Below, piece after piece: positions 35,501-47,700 of a stretch of 64,000 nucleotides of DNA. The translations under genes were made by a program, and so were the position numbers. Within the stretch, counting starts at the first letter, position 1. Each line of letters starts with the position of its first letter. The notes beneath the pieces were generated by a model. The model was not told the origin of the DNA, ran no database searches, and saw nothing but the letters and a program-made list of their open reading frames with translations. The DNA comes from Glebionis coronaria (lineage: Eukaryota > Streptophyta > Magnoliopsida > Asterales > Asteraceae), in NCBI GenBank assembly GCA_025667525.1, contig CM046878.1:576332868-576396867 (forward strand), read 5' to 3'.

Positions 35501-36206
35501 AGATGGTGTGAGGTATGTCGTGCAGAGCCGCGATGAACGTCGCGTAACTCAAAATAGCGGCGTTTATTCGACTGATCCTGACGGGAAAACTAACACTTAT
35601 GGTCGGCTTCAAGAAATCCTCGAGTTTGACTATTTGTCGTTTAAAGTTGCGTTGTTCAAAGTTAAGTGGTTCGACACTCGCAACACCGTTGGTAGAGTCA
35701 AGAAACTTATCGTTAGAAACAGAATGACACAAATCGTCGGCTCTGGTGAGGCGTGGAAAAGTGAACAATACATCCTCGCAACACAAGTCAAACAAGTCTT
35801 CTACCTTGTAGATCCAGCCAAACCCAACGTGAAGGTCGTCGAACATGTTAATCATAAAAAATTTTTGAACAACGGTGTAATCGTGGTAGAGAACGAACTT
35901 GATATTATACATTTGGACAACTCATCTAATCTCCCACCTTCTACTAGTGATCTTCAACCTTCTACTAGTCATCTCCCACCTTCTACTAGTAGGAATGACT
36001 TCGGTAATTACACCTTCTATATAGATTTGCATATAGATGGTGAATCAACAGAGGTTAACGCACCGCCAGATAACGATGATGTTCCTAATGAAGACGATGA
36101 TGATGAAGACCCCCTTCCTCATGATTTAGCAGATTCTAATGTTGAAGACCTCATCAAAGATGATGATGGTGTTGAGAAATTTTATTCTAGTGACGAAGAA
36201 GATTAA
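32585..36206 (+). CDS. TNP2-type CACTA transposase (one frameshift)
   Basis: Three exons are read: 32585-35159, 35243-35297 and 35385-36206, with GT-AG introns. Together they are 3452 bases, one short of a whole number of codons. The frame slips by one base in the C-rich run near 34999-35005 (frame 2 before, frame 1 from PSTCKFQVFRSVCKPIG on), so an ordinary product would be about 1150 residues. Domains in order: Transpos_assoc (DKSWIN..., CPCKKC at residues 41-46), TNP2/Transposase_21 from the CEHDCC...CPVC cluster (about 220-240), DUF4218 (MIHLPIHLALEA...VRNKAKPEGSIAEGY), and DUF4216 in exon 3 (TQNSGVY ... KWFDTR ... QVFYLVD), ending in an acidic tail. Candidate catalytic acidic residues lie in LCADGFNPF (about 325), WTINDFPA (about 418) and DIMHIEKNV (about 552). 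The protein would cut and join the element ends in the nucleus. The single slip may be a real mutation or a sequencing error. Confidence 0.9.
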
Positions 36207-36375
36207 CTTTGTGTTGTAACTTGTAAAATACACTTATATATTTGAATGAATGAATGAATGAAATTGTTGTGGATTGTTTAAATGTGTAAATTTATTTTGA
36301 TATTTAGATTTGTGCATGCTTGTATTATTTTGTTCATGAATTTCTACATGTTATGCTAATTGTACCTGTATACAG

Positions 36376-38554
36376 ATGACTGATGTTGCACGGGGCCACG
36401 GCGGGGACGGTGGTGGCGAGGATCCTTCACGTCCACGTCCTCCATCATTCGGTTGCGGGGGTTGCTTCGTCAACCGGGGTAAGAATTTCTGGATTATTGT
36501 AATACAAATTTGATACACATATTTAACTTGTTTGCCTTAACTTTTATGACTTTATCACTCACTTGATTTTGCAGGAAAAGGAAAGAAAAAGCCCAATTTG
36601 GGCGGGAGGAGAGCCGGCAGGCAGAATACACGGGAGAAGACCCGCTGCCTGAAATTACTGGATGCGGTGGCCGAGAATCAAAACCGGCCGGTCGAGATCG
36701 ACTTTGTACCCGTTAGAGGTAACCTTGTTATACCTATCGGCCCCTACGCAGATCATTGGGGAAACTTATTCGGGTGTGTCGTTAGGGAAATACCTTTGTA
36801 TTACCCTTCGTGGAGCAAGGTCCCCGAAGGGTACAAGGCGGCGGCCCGGGCAGCTATTGGGGTAAGTTATCATTTTATATTTATTTAATTATCGTGTTCA
36901 TTTATTTAATTGTATATATTTATTTAAATTTGTTTTTTTTATTTATATCATATAAATAAATAAACAAATTTAAATAAATATATAAATTATATTGCTAACT
37001 CCGTTTTTAATGTGTTGTATTGTGTATATTTATTTAAATTCGTTTATTTATTTATATCATATAAATAAATAAACGAATTTAAATAAATATATAAATTATA
37101 TTTCTAACTCTGTTTTCAATGTGTTGTATTGTGTATATTTATTTAAATTTATTTATTTATTTATATCATATAAATAAATAAACAAATTTAAATAAATATA
37201 TAAATTATATTTCTAACTCTGTTTTCAATGTGTTGTATTGTGTATATTCATTTAAATTCGTTTATTTATTTATATCATATAAATAAATAAACGAATTTAA
37301 ATAAATATATAAATTATATTTCTAACTCTGTTTTCAATGTGTTCTATTGTGTATATTCATTTAAATTCGTTTATTTATTTATATCATATAAATAAATAAA
37401 CGAATTTAAATAAATATATAAATTATATTTCTAACTCTGTTTTCAATGTGTTGTATTTGATTGCAGAAAAATTATGATCTCACGCCGTACGTGAACACCC
37501 CTCGGTGGAAGAGTATTTATGATACCATTAATCACCAGCTTCAAAAATCATACAATACCAGCAAGGCTAGTCTGAAGCGAGATTACTGTGTAAAAGACCC
37601 CGAGACTGGAGAATACAATTTGGATCAAATTAGGCGGAACAGACCCGACGAGCACACACCTGAAGTGTGGGAGAAACAGATAGAGTTTTGGACTGACAAA
37701 GCAAACATGAAGCGATCCTCAACAAACAGCCAAAATCGGTCCAAGGCAACACTTGTCTCCCGACATGGTTCTCGGTCGATCCCTCACACTCGACATCTCA
37801 TGGTAATTATTATTATTATTATTATTATTGATTTTACATTATTATGGTTTTTTTTATTTTTTTTATTTTATTATTATTATTATTGTTTTTTATTTTTATT
37901 ATTTTATTATTATCATTATTTATTTTACATACATATTATTATTGCCGCATTTAATTAGATTGATCTTACTTACGTGTGTATGTACAGCAAAAGTCGTCCG
38001 AAACCCAACAGGAGCCTACAGAGATCGACATGTTCTATCGTCTGCATACGAATTCAGATGGTGTATTTATAGATGAGCAGTCTCTCCAGTTGTATGTAAG
38101 TATTCTTTTCAAAACACACTTTAATGAATCATTGATTAATAATCTAGCAACCCGACTAATATATTTACTATATTGTGTTATTGTCACCACACAGGATCAG
38201 ATGAGGGAGCTAGAGGCGACGGGTGAGCACACCACTGCCGAGATCAACCGGATGGTGCGAGGAGGCAAGTTTCGCGGCCACCATCCTGGCGTGGGTATGG
38301 TATTGCCGGGATACACCAGTACTCCCCCGTGCTTTCCGCCACCACCCCCTGAGACTCGTCGGGATCGGGATGTTGATTTCATGATGGGCTTGTTCAGAAA
38401 CGACCCCAGGTATGGCGATCTTTTTGCCGCATATGAGAGTGGTGGTGCCAGCGGGAGTGGGAGTCGCCCGGGTGATGATGCTGGTGCCAGCGGGAGCGGG
38501 AGTCACCTGGGTGATGATGCTGAGGATCGGGAGGGTGGCGATGACGCGAGCTAG
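36376..38554 (+). CDS. TNP1/Transposase_24-type protein of CACTA-2
   Basis: Five exons, 36376-36478, 36575-36861, 37467-37802, 37988-38095 and 38195-38554, have GT-AG borders and join in phase to 398 codons (397 aa) without a stop. The ATG directly follows an AG, so an upstream non-coding exon is possible. The N-terminus is Gly-rich and basic (GKGKKKPNLGGRRAGRQ). The middle has the family pattern W..P......AARAAIG, YDLTPYVNTPRWKSIYDTI, PEVWEKQIEFWTDKANMK, then NRSKATLVSRHGSRSIPHT. The C-terminus is Pro- and Gly/Ser-rich and acidic. By analogy with En/Spm TNPA it should bind the subterminal palindromes and assist or regulate transposition. It lies downstream of TNP2 in the same orientation. 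Confidence 0.85.
36895..37460. repeat. 109-bp palindromic tandem repeat in a TNP1 intron
   Basis: Five copies at an exact 109-base period (marker GTGTTGTATT at 37012, 37121, 37230, 37339 as GTGTTCTATT, and 37448) fill the second intron. Each unit holds a palindrome centred on ATATCATATA with arms of AAATAAACGAATTTAAAT type, so every unit can form a hairpin. Confidence 0.92.
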
Positions 38555-38895
38555 TCGTGTCATATATGTGTTTGTTAGTATGGTACATAGTTTCTTTATG
38601 TTCATCTTGACTTGTTTCCCTATTATCCTAAATTAGAACGCTTGTTTCCCTAGTATCCTTAACTATCCCGACTTATTCCTAGTATCCATGTGATCATTAG
38701 AACGTTATATTATATTTTGGTGCAAGTTGAACTTATTCCGCGTTTGTGTTGATTTGTATTTCAAGTTTACTTTATATGAGTCTTTTGGTGAGCAAATACA
38801 GGTTTTGGTTACAGGTTTTGGTAGATTTTTTCCGGAAAAATTCCGGAAAAAATCTGGAAAACGCCTGCTGTGCAGGCAATTTTAAAAAAAAACCT
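38555..38895. other. 3' flank of the TNP1-type gene
   Basis: AT-rich sequence with two partial copies of CTTGTTTCCCTA-TATCCT. It probably holds the poly(A) signal region. Nothing else is visible. Confidence 0.45.
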
Positions 38896-39394
38896 GCAGA
38901 CTCTTCCCCAGCGACATGTCGCTGGGGGAAAAGTTGGTTATTCGTTGACAAGTCAAACGCAAAGCGTTGACAAGTCAAACGTATCAAGAGTTTCCCCAGC
39001 GACATGTCGCTGGGGAAACTTTGGAAAGCGTTGACTAGTCAACGGCAACGCGTTGACAAGTCAAACGAAATGAATTTTCCCCAGCGAAATGTCGCTGGGG
39101 AAAATTTGCAATTAGCTAAAATGGTTAAGTTTAACTTAATTTTTTTTATTTAATAAGGATTTTCCCCAGCGACATGTCGCTGGGGAAAATTTTGCCACCG
39201 TGGCATCTGTTCTTCCAGGAAAAGTCTGTGGGGCCCACGTGTCGCTGGTGGAAGTCGATGGGGATACTTTTAACAACTAGCGTACCCCAGCGAATATACC
39301 CCAGCGACTTGTCGCTGGGGATACGCTTCCCCAGCGACATGTCGCTGGGGAAACACCAAAAATATCGCTGGGGTAGGGCGCGATTGTTGTAGTG
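38896..39394. repeat. Right subterminal palindromes of CACTA-2
   Basis: Six or more copies of the CCCCAGCGACA palindrome, some degenerate (one with GACTTGTCGC, one with GAAATGTCGC), with interspersed GTTGACAAGTCAAACG repeats, reaching to the right TIR. Confidence 0.9.
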
Positions 39395-39605
39395 AGTTTT
39401 TTATATAAAGTAATTTTTTTAGCTCGATATTTTCTTTATTCATCTTGTGTTTGATATATACGTTGAAAAATGAAAACCATTCAGACAAATATAAAAAAAC
39501 AAACAACGTAATTTCATTCAGATTCAGACATTACAACCACCTCTTACCAGTAAGAGGTGGTAGTCAGATTCAGACATAAAACATCTTACTGAAACAAACA
39601 CCACC
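39395..39605. mobile_element. Tourist-like MITE, copy 3, right part
   Basis: Continues copy 3 after the duplicated AGT, includes the CCACCTCTTAC palindrome, and ends with AAACAAACACCACC followed by TTA. With the left part it totals about 676 bp, like copy 2, and has TTA on both sides. Confidence 0.85.
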
Positions 39606-40165
39606 TTAGATTATAGTTTTGAAGGCATTACAGTGTTATTATGTTTTGCTTCGTGTTTCAAGAATGTAAAAGAATGAATTACTCCAATGTCTTTTGGGTA
39701 CACGTTATGTTTAATTTCATTAGCAGTTTGCGGTTTTTGAGTGTTTGGCAATGCCATAAATTTGTAGGCCAAAACGAGATGCAGACCAGGAATTTGCAAA
39801 CACCATATTCAATGGAGAACTGAAATGCGAACCGACACTGTATGCGCGACCAGATAGCAGCCAACAGACCACAAACAATATAGTAATTTTTTTGTCTACA
39901 GACCTGCACAACACTGTATGACCTCAACACGCAACTTAACAAAAGCAACTGACTGAACACCGATTGAATAAACCGGTTAGCAGCAGCAATTACACGAAAC
40001 AACAGATTCAAGACAAAGCAAAATCTAAGTCGGCTTTTGATCAAATTGTCACGTAGAAGGAGGTTATTATATGCATTTGTAATAAACTTTGAGTAACATT
40101 CACAGTAACTACTCCGTAGTTCGCATCTATCACCTTTTAACAAATCGATAGGAAGCATACCTTTA
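39606..40165. other. Non-coding flank of copy B
   Basis: The segment around 40000-40110 is shared with 59630-59720 of copy C, so it is an old intron or flank of the repeated gene. The 171-codon frame on the minus strand here has no recognisable domain and is not called. Confidence 0.5.
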
Positions 40166-40173
40166 GTGAACTC

Positions 40174-40525
40174 CTCCACCAAGCTCAGCAACAATGTTAT
40201 TCACGTGAAGTGCTGAACCCACATCCCACAAAGAAACATTTTATGTCTCTGCCATAACCACCTTCCTCCTATACCTCCATTGCAAGAGGCTCGAGTTATC
40301 CATAGTTGCAACATTACTCAACACCTCCCACTTCATGCTATGCTCTCTATTACGAATATCAAACACTTTAGCAGCTTTCTGATTGCTGGCTGTTGTGACG
40401 ATAAGAAGTCCACATGGTTTATACCACCATTGTCGGATAATGGAGCGAGTGCTGTTCTGGTGTAAAATTCCCATGAGCAAACTCTTGAATCCATACTGTT
40501 TTCAGCAGATGTCGGCAACAACATA
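40174..40525 (-). pseudogene. Copy B, middle exons of the At4g14310-like relic
   Basis: The minus strand gives DSRVCSWEFYT, then WWYKPCGLLIVTTASNQKAA, KVFDIRNREHSMKWEV, LLQWRYRRKVVMAET, a stop, then VSLWDVGSALHVNN and VAELGGGVH. This follows the order of the WD40-like region of the family. There is an internal deletion between SLWDVGS and ALHVNN, plus at least one stop and frame changes. It belongs with the N-terminal relic at 57225-57760, from which it is separated by CACTA-3. Confidence 0.65.
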
Positions 40526-41818
40526 TCTGCACCAAGAGGACGAACTATCCAACAATCTGTGGATACATTGGGTAAAAAACCGGCTGGAGGTTGTAGACTG
40601 ATTTAACCTAGAATAACAATATCGTTGCACAATCTCATATTTAATACTTCACTCTGACACATACACAAATGTGCCAAAACAACCCGTTTGACCCAAAACA
40701 GACTTTTACAATAATATGTAATCGTTTTCTGAATAAAGCAATTCAGAAGTTCGATGCATTTACGTATGGCTTCCATATCTTCTGCTTTGATGTGGATTCC
40801 TATTTAGTTAAGTCTTTTAGTTTAACCCATTTGACCCGTCTGTAAGTAAATAGGTCAACATTTGTACCTCTACACTAGATCACATTATTCATCGAATTAG
40901 TCCAATAAATGGCAAATACGAGTCATGGTTTATGGTTTAAGAAAACAATCAACCGAGAACCAAGCCGAAGGTTGGTCGGTTCGCTTCGATCCGGTCGGGT
41001 CGGTCTAATCGGTTCGGTTCTTGTTCGGTATTGCTCAGCCCTAGACGAACAATTCCAAACAGCCCCATAGTTTTATCCTAGAAAAATGAACTTTAAAATT
41101 GTGTTAGGACTAACAGTTGATAGAGGAATATCAAATGTAATGACAACGTTATGAGAATTCTAAAGATACTTAACCGTGCATTTCCTAGATTTAATGGTGT
41201 CTATATCTTCATTGCAAGAGTTCGCTCCAATCTTTAAGGACCTTATTTTTGCTATTTGTGATCGATTTTCCTTCTAATGGTGGCAAGTCGTGATAAAGAT
41301 GAATTATTTAATGTACAGACATTATCTTCTTTTCATACTATTTCGGCATATCTTTCAAAGTGTCTACATCTTGTTCGATGATCCTTTTCCATGATTTAGT
41401 CCCGCTTACAATAACTAACCACTTTTTGGATAAACTAATAAGTCAAAATTAAACAGCTTGTTTTACCTCAATGATGCTTCTGTTGCACCATTTTCTCAAT
41501 CCATGCCTCGTCTATTGTTTTATTCTTAGTTTCTTGTAAAGCTATCATATCCAGACTCTCCTTTTGTCGCATTGCTTTAATCCATCCTTTTTTATCTTCA
41601 GTACCCACACCCACGCTGATCTGCTCATTATTTAACCCCTTACCCAAAGTACAATTGCAGTTCCACTTTTCCCTCAGCCTTTACAGCTTATGCCACGCAC
41701 TTGTAACCATTTAACTCTATAGCACTTTGTAGCATGAAATGTTAACCTACACAAATAGTCAACACTGTTGATTAAATGGATTCACAATATATTTTAGTCA
41801 AATGTATCATAATAATAC
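40526..41818. other. Intronic and intergenic sequence of copy B
   Basis: It shares short phrases with copies A and C (for example TTTGACCCGTCTGTAAGTAAATAGGTCAAC at 40830-40858, also near 6391 and 60571). A TCGGTTCGG-rich run lies at 40970-41030. No coding sequence recognised. Confidence 0.5.
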
Positions 41819-41849
41819 CACTACAAAAAAAAGTTAGATTGCTCACGCT

Positions 41850-42050
41850 TATTTCTCCACAGTTGTAAAAACGTAGAGTTTTATTTTATTTTTTACACGC
41901 TAATAACCATGGAAAATTTTAACCAAAACCTTACGATCAAATCCGTAAACAAATAAAATGAATAACGCATAAAAGCGTAGAGAAAAATTAAGAAAAATTA
42001 AAAAAGTGGTCAACACTTAAAACCGTAGACTTTTTGATTCCTTCTTTTTC
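41850..42050. repeat. Left subterminal repeats of CACTA-3
   Basis: Four or five copies of AARCGTAGAGTTTT-like motifs (about 41868, 41968, 42020) with TTTTTACACGC and AATAACCATGG variants. Confidence 0.7.
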
Positions 42051-42279
42051 TCAACTTATAACAAACTTCTCCCAAATTTAACACCTTTTTTTGCTAAAAA
42101 AAAACACACATTTTATACCCAATTTCTCACCACTTTTATCCCCTTATCCCCAAGTCACATTCCTCACATTCACAAAATTAACAAAAAAATTAACAAAAAA
42201 AAATGTTTTGACGCAACTAATTTTATCCCCTTATCCCAAACGTCACATTCCATCGATGAATTGGCGCAGCTACGACGAA

Positions 42280-42860
42280 TCGTTCCATCCAATCGGTTTG
42301 AATCCCCTTATCCCCAACTGATAAGCTGTGCATCTGTTTGAATCCCCTTATCCCCAACTGATAAGTTGCGCATCTGTTTGAATCCCCTTATCCCCAACTG
42401 ATAAGAAGCTGATTAGCTAAGACGAATCGTTTGAATCGGTCATCCATCCAATCAGATAAGCTGCGCATCGGTATAAACCATCTTAATCTTAATGTATATA
42501 TAGCTTATTGTATGTGTTAATTAGTTATAGCTTGAAAGTTAGCTTACTGTATGTGTTAATTATTTATAGCTTATTGTATATATAGCTTACTGTATGTTAC
42601 TGTATGTGTTAATTAGTTATAGCTTGAAAGTTAGCTTACTGTATGTGTTAATTATTTATATCTTATTGTATATATAGCTTACTGTATGTGTTAATTATTT
42701 ATAGCTTGAAAGTTAGCTTACTGTATGTGTTAGTTATTTATAGCTTATTGTATATATAGCTTACTGTATGTGTTAATTATTTATAGCTTATTTTATATAT
42801 GCGGCTGACGGTTATTAGCTTATTGTTAATTATTTATAGCTTATTGTGATGGCGTGTAAT
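42280..42860. repeat. Tandem repeats near the left end of CACTA-3
   Basis: Three copies of a 46-bp unit (TTTGAATCCCCTTATCCCCA, ACTGATAAG) at 42295-42405, then six or so units of TAGCTTACTGTATGTGTTAA and TTATTTATAGCTTATTG up to 42850. Confidence 0.85.
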
Positions 42861-44765
42861 TCTACCTGTTCAAAAGTCTAAACTATAAGCTCTTGGGTTT
42901 CAGTCTCACACTCAGTGTATAACCGAAATGCTACGATATATAATTCTTTAGTTTTTTTATAGATCAACACTTTTGGGAAGTTAGTTACTATAAGCTCTTG
43001 GGTTTCAGTCTCACACTCAGCTTATTAAGTGAAATAAGCTGTTTTATTTAGGGGTTGACTCTTCAAATTGTTCATTTCATCATTTGAAAAGGCACTATTA
43101 GTGTTAGATGGTGTTTTTGTTTGCTTATTTAAGGGACTTCTAAGCTTATGGGCTCAAGACAGAAAAGCTCATAAGGTCAAGACATAAAAGCTCATAAGGT
43201 CACTTTTTCCGGGTTATAAGCTTATCAACTTGAGCTTATATAACCCACTTGAGGTTATGAAACATAAGCCCAAACCAAATAAGCTATGAGCCGCCTGTAT
43301 AAGCTGAACCCCTAAGTTAAAGAAAACATGGATGTTGAACTCATTTAGCTTCTGTGTATATCTGTTCTGAGGTGAAAAATTGTGTATGATAGATAAGAGA
43401 ACTTAGATTAACTGAGAACACCTTTCTAACACATTTCTGGTTCTGGAGCATTGGATTTTGTTTGCATATAGTAACGTGAGCTGGTCTACAGGTCTCACTG
43501 TGCATGATAATAATATGGACAATAATGTTTAAGGTTTAAATCTTAGGGACGAGCTTGGAACTTTTTAACTCACTGAGTCTAAGTACTGATAAACAATTTA
43601 GCTTATTTAACTTATTCGTGTTTGTATAGTCAATAGTGTATCGTTGTTTAGAATATTTCCCATTGTATTCGTGTTACATTTGAGGCGATTTGCAACCTTT
43701 CGGGTTATAGCCCCAATTTGGTTTTATAAATGAAGTGTGATGTTATTTGTAGGATATTTTCTCACCTCTTCTGTCTTTTTAAGTGCTAGTGCACTGAATG
43801 GTATGAAAACTTCCGACATAGGGTGTGGATATAGTGGCATCTATACTTCCAGTTTCATCTCCAATTACGAGAGTGACCCGAGACCTAGACAAAACATGGG
43901 TAGGGTGTTGGCACAAATTATATATATGATGTAGGTTGTTAGCAGGGAGTGTGAGTTACATTGCACATACTTGTGACTCTTGTTTACAAGAAGGGCATGT
44001 GACCATCACAGAGATGGCACAGATTGTATTCCATCAAGCAAATGCATCTAACCCGTGTGAACCCAGCCAACATGACTCGATTAAAACCTCCTAGTTACAA
44101 AATAGCTGGATATAGATGTTTATATGCAACCAGAGAATTAACTGTTCTTCTAACTGATGAATGATGTTTATATGAAACCAGAGAAGTAACTGTTTCTTCT
44201 TAATATGAATTGTGAAATATGGAATTTGATGACAAAATAGCTGGACATTAGACACAAATGCCTTTTCAGTAGTTATTTGATCATTTTTATTCCATACAGA
44301 CCACACTTCCTTGATATCACCATTTGGTCATTTTGCGCAGTTATTAACAGTCACATACTTGTGATCTCTCCCTTTTTACCTACAATGCAATATATGTATA
44401 TGTAAATGTCACCATAGATTTGTGGTACTCGACTACGCGTAAATGTATAGACTGCTACGATGTTCTTTAGAAATTATTAGAACCAGAATTATTATATTTA
44501 TATATACTAACTGGTTTTAAGGAACTAATTGCCAGGAGGAACTACATGCTATGAGTAGGTGAAATTGATAATAAGGAGTATTTATAAGTCTATGAATCTT
44601 TTTTTTATTTATCTCTTCACTATTTATACACGGTTTTTATCATATATATTATATACGGTTTTTAATTTGTCTTAAGTGATTTATCATATATTATATACGA
44701 ATTTATTAAAACCGATATGATTTTAATTAATGGTTTTAGGAATTGTATCGGAAACTTGGCAAGTG
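42861..44765. other. 5' region of CACTA-3 before TNP2
   Basis: Contains a direct repeat of AAGCTCTTGGGTTTCAGTCT (at about 42890 and 42992) and several AAGCTTATGAG-type phrases. No gene recognised. The promoter and leader of TNP2 should lie at its right end. Confidence 0.5.
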
Positions 44766-44771
44766 TAAGCG

Positions 44772-47700
44772 ATGGATAAAAGTTGGATTAACGCTCCGAT
44801 TACGAGCAAAACTTTTAGAGACGGGGCTAAAGATTTTATAGGTTTTGCTCGTGTTAGAAGTATAAGAGGAATGATCAAATGTCCATGTAATAAATGTTGT
44901 CTCGGTAAATGGTTAAATGTGGAAAGCGCTCATGGGGACATATTGCGTCATGGATTCTTACGTGGGTATACAGAATGGACCATCCACGGAGAGCATAATA
45001 TACCTTTACCACCATCTCAATCTACTAATATTAATGTCGAGGAAACATATTTTGGTCAAGAAGACATAAGAGGTTTGGTTCGTGATGCCTTAGGTATACA
45101 TACTTTGCCTTCACATAACACACAATCAGGAGATAACACACAATTAGGAGACACAACGATGGAAGGAGATACCTATGAAACGAGTGGTGATCATGGTGAC
45201 GAGGGTGATTCATATAAGAAGCTGTTAGAAGAATGTGACAAAGAATTGTATGCCGGTTGCAAGTACTCGAATTTGTCATTTACCTTACATTTATATCACA
45301 TTAAATGTATGGGTGGAATATCTAACAAGAGTTTTAGCATGATACTAGAACTTTTGAGGTATGCATTTCCACATCTTACGGCATTACCATCATCTTCAAA
45401 TGAAGCCAAAAAGTTTACTAAAGATTTAGGTCTAGGTTACAAAAAAATCCACGCGTGCCCAAATGATTGTATGCTTTATTGGGATGATAGGGTGAATCAA
45501 CAATCATGCCACATTTGCAAAGCTTCACGATTTAAAAGCGATGAAGTATGTGAAGGTTCAAAATCACGTAAATCAAAGAAGCCGGCAAAAGTTTTACGCT
45601 ATTTCCCTTTAATTCCGAGACTTAAGAGGTTGTACATGTCCGAGAAAACAGCAAAGGACATGAGGTGGCATGATGCGGGTAGAACAAAAGATGGAAAATT
45701 GAGGCACCCCACAAATGGTCTTGCTTGGAGCGCGTTTAATGACCGATATTCAGAGTTTGCCTCAGATTCTCGAAGTGTGAGGCTGGGCCTTGCTAGTGAT
45801 GGTTTCAATCCGTTTCGTACAATGAGTACAAAACATAGCACATGGCCAGTGTTATTGATTCCTTACAATTTACCTCCTTGGTTATGCATGAAACGCCAAT
45901 CCTTCATTCTTTCGTCAATTATTCCCGGGGAGAAAGCTCCTAGAAATGATATTGACGTGTATCTAAAACCTTTAATCAAAGAACTCCAATCCTTATGGAA
46001 GGGTGTTGATGCTTATGATGCTTTTTCTAAGCAACCTTTCAAGCTAAAGGCGTCCCTTATGTGGACTATCAACGACTTTCCAGCATATGCAGATTTATCG
46101 GGTTGGAGCACAAAGGGTCGTGTGGCATGCCCGGTTTGTGCCAACTCAACTGAGTCAAGGTGGTTAAAGTATGGAAAAAAATTCTGCTATATGGGACATC
46201 GAAGATGGTTAGAGCCGAATCATAGTTATCGATTTCAAAAGGAACGATTTGATGGTACAATAGAGAATAGAGGTCCGCCAACTTCACGAACTGGATCAGA
46301 TGTTTTGAAATAGTTAAGCGGTGTAAGATTTAAATATGGGAAGTCTAAGATAAGGACAAGGGAGGGGGATGTTGGTTCGACAAGTACTCATGACAACGAG
46401 GGTACATTTGAGAGTACATATACTATCATTGAAGAAGATATCGAGGGCGAGAATAATATATGGAAAAAGAAAAGTGTATTCTTTGATCTAGAGTATTGGG
46501 AGCACAATTTACTTAGACATAACCTGGATGTGATGCATATTGAGAAGAATGTGTTTGATAATATTCTCGCGACCTTATTAGGTATGGATGGAAAGACTAA
46601 AGACAATGAAAACACCCGTAAGGATCTTGAGGAAATGGGAATTAGGCATGATCTTCACCTTATATATGGTCCTAATGGTAAGCCGTACTTACCCCCAGCA
46701 TGTTATACGATGTCGAGCGTAGAGAAGTCTAACTTTTTACAGTTGTTAAAAGATCTCAAAGTCCCCGATGGGTATGCATCAAATATTTCAAGGGGTGTAA
46801 GCTTGAAAGATCATAAACTTTCTAATCTTAAGAGTCGTGACGGGCACATCTTAATGCAAGATGTTTTACCCATTGCTTTACGGGCATCTGTGATTTCAAG
46901 AACACAATCTCGTGTAGTCAAAGCGGTGACTGATTATTGCTTCTTTTTCAAAGGGTTGTGTGCAAAAGTTCTTGATCCTAGTGAATTAGACAAAATGGAG
47001 TATCAACTCGTACGAACATTATGCGAGTTAGAGCAGTTATTCCCTCCTAGTTTTTCACAGTCATGGTCCACTTGACTATCCATCTCATATCAGAGGCGAA
47101 GCTTGGTGGACCTGTTCATTACAGATGGATGTATCCGGTTGAACGGTACTTGATGCAATTGAAGTCATATGTTCGTAATAAGGCTCAACCCGAGGGATCA
47201 ATTGCAGAAGGATATATCAAGGAAGAGTGTCTTAATTTTTGTTCACGATATTTTGAAGGTGTTGAGACTCCCTTTAACCGCCCTCTTAGGAATGATGAGA
47301 ATGTTGTCGGGAAAGAGATGTATATGTCCAATTCAAGTGGTCGTAAGTTAGGTAAGGTTGAGATTCTTGAACTTGATAGCAAGTCTTTAGCTCAAGCACA
47401 TCGCTATGTGTTACTTAACCATAGTAAAATTCAACCTTTCCGCGAGTAAGTATTTCTTTTAACATATATTTATTATATGACGTAAGAAATAATGTTTTGA
47501 TAAAGTCTAAGATTTATCATATGTTTCTTGTAGTGTTTTTTTGGCCGAAAAACAAGCTCTTAGAGATAGACCAATGGACTCAAAAACTATAGAGAAATTG
47601 ATGGTCGATGAATTTCCTTTGTGGCTAAAAAACCATGTTTCTCTCTTAGAACGAGAGAATGGAGATGAAGAAGTGTTATCTCTTGCTATTGGCCCAAATA

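Larger units (their letters stand above)
26061..39394 (+). mobile_element. CACTA-2: nearly complete CACTA transposon
   Basis: Perfect 13-bp TIRs CACTACAACAATC at both ends and a target duplication AGT at 26058-26060 and 39395-39397. Removing the element and one AGT restores a sequence matching Tourist copy 2, so the insertion is proven inside the window. The length is 13334 bp. Contents in order: palindromic subterminal sites, an antisense GRF zinc-finger ORF, a 33-bp minisatellite, AT-rich repeats, a second block of palindromes, a GATAAGC array, a foldback, TNP2, the TNP1-type gene, and right subterminal sites. Intact TIRs, intact TSD and mostly open genes suggest a recent insertion. Confidence 0.95.

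Noticed and set aside
39679..40194. 171-aa ORF on the minus strand
   Set aside because: No recognisable domain; part of it is intron sequence shared with 59630-59720, so the open frame is probably chance.
40970..41040. TCGGTTCGG-rich run as a possible MITE end
   Set aside because: No inverted partner or target duplication could be found.
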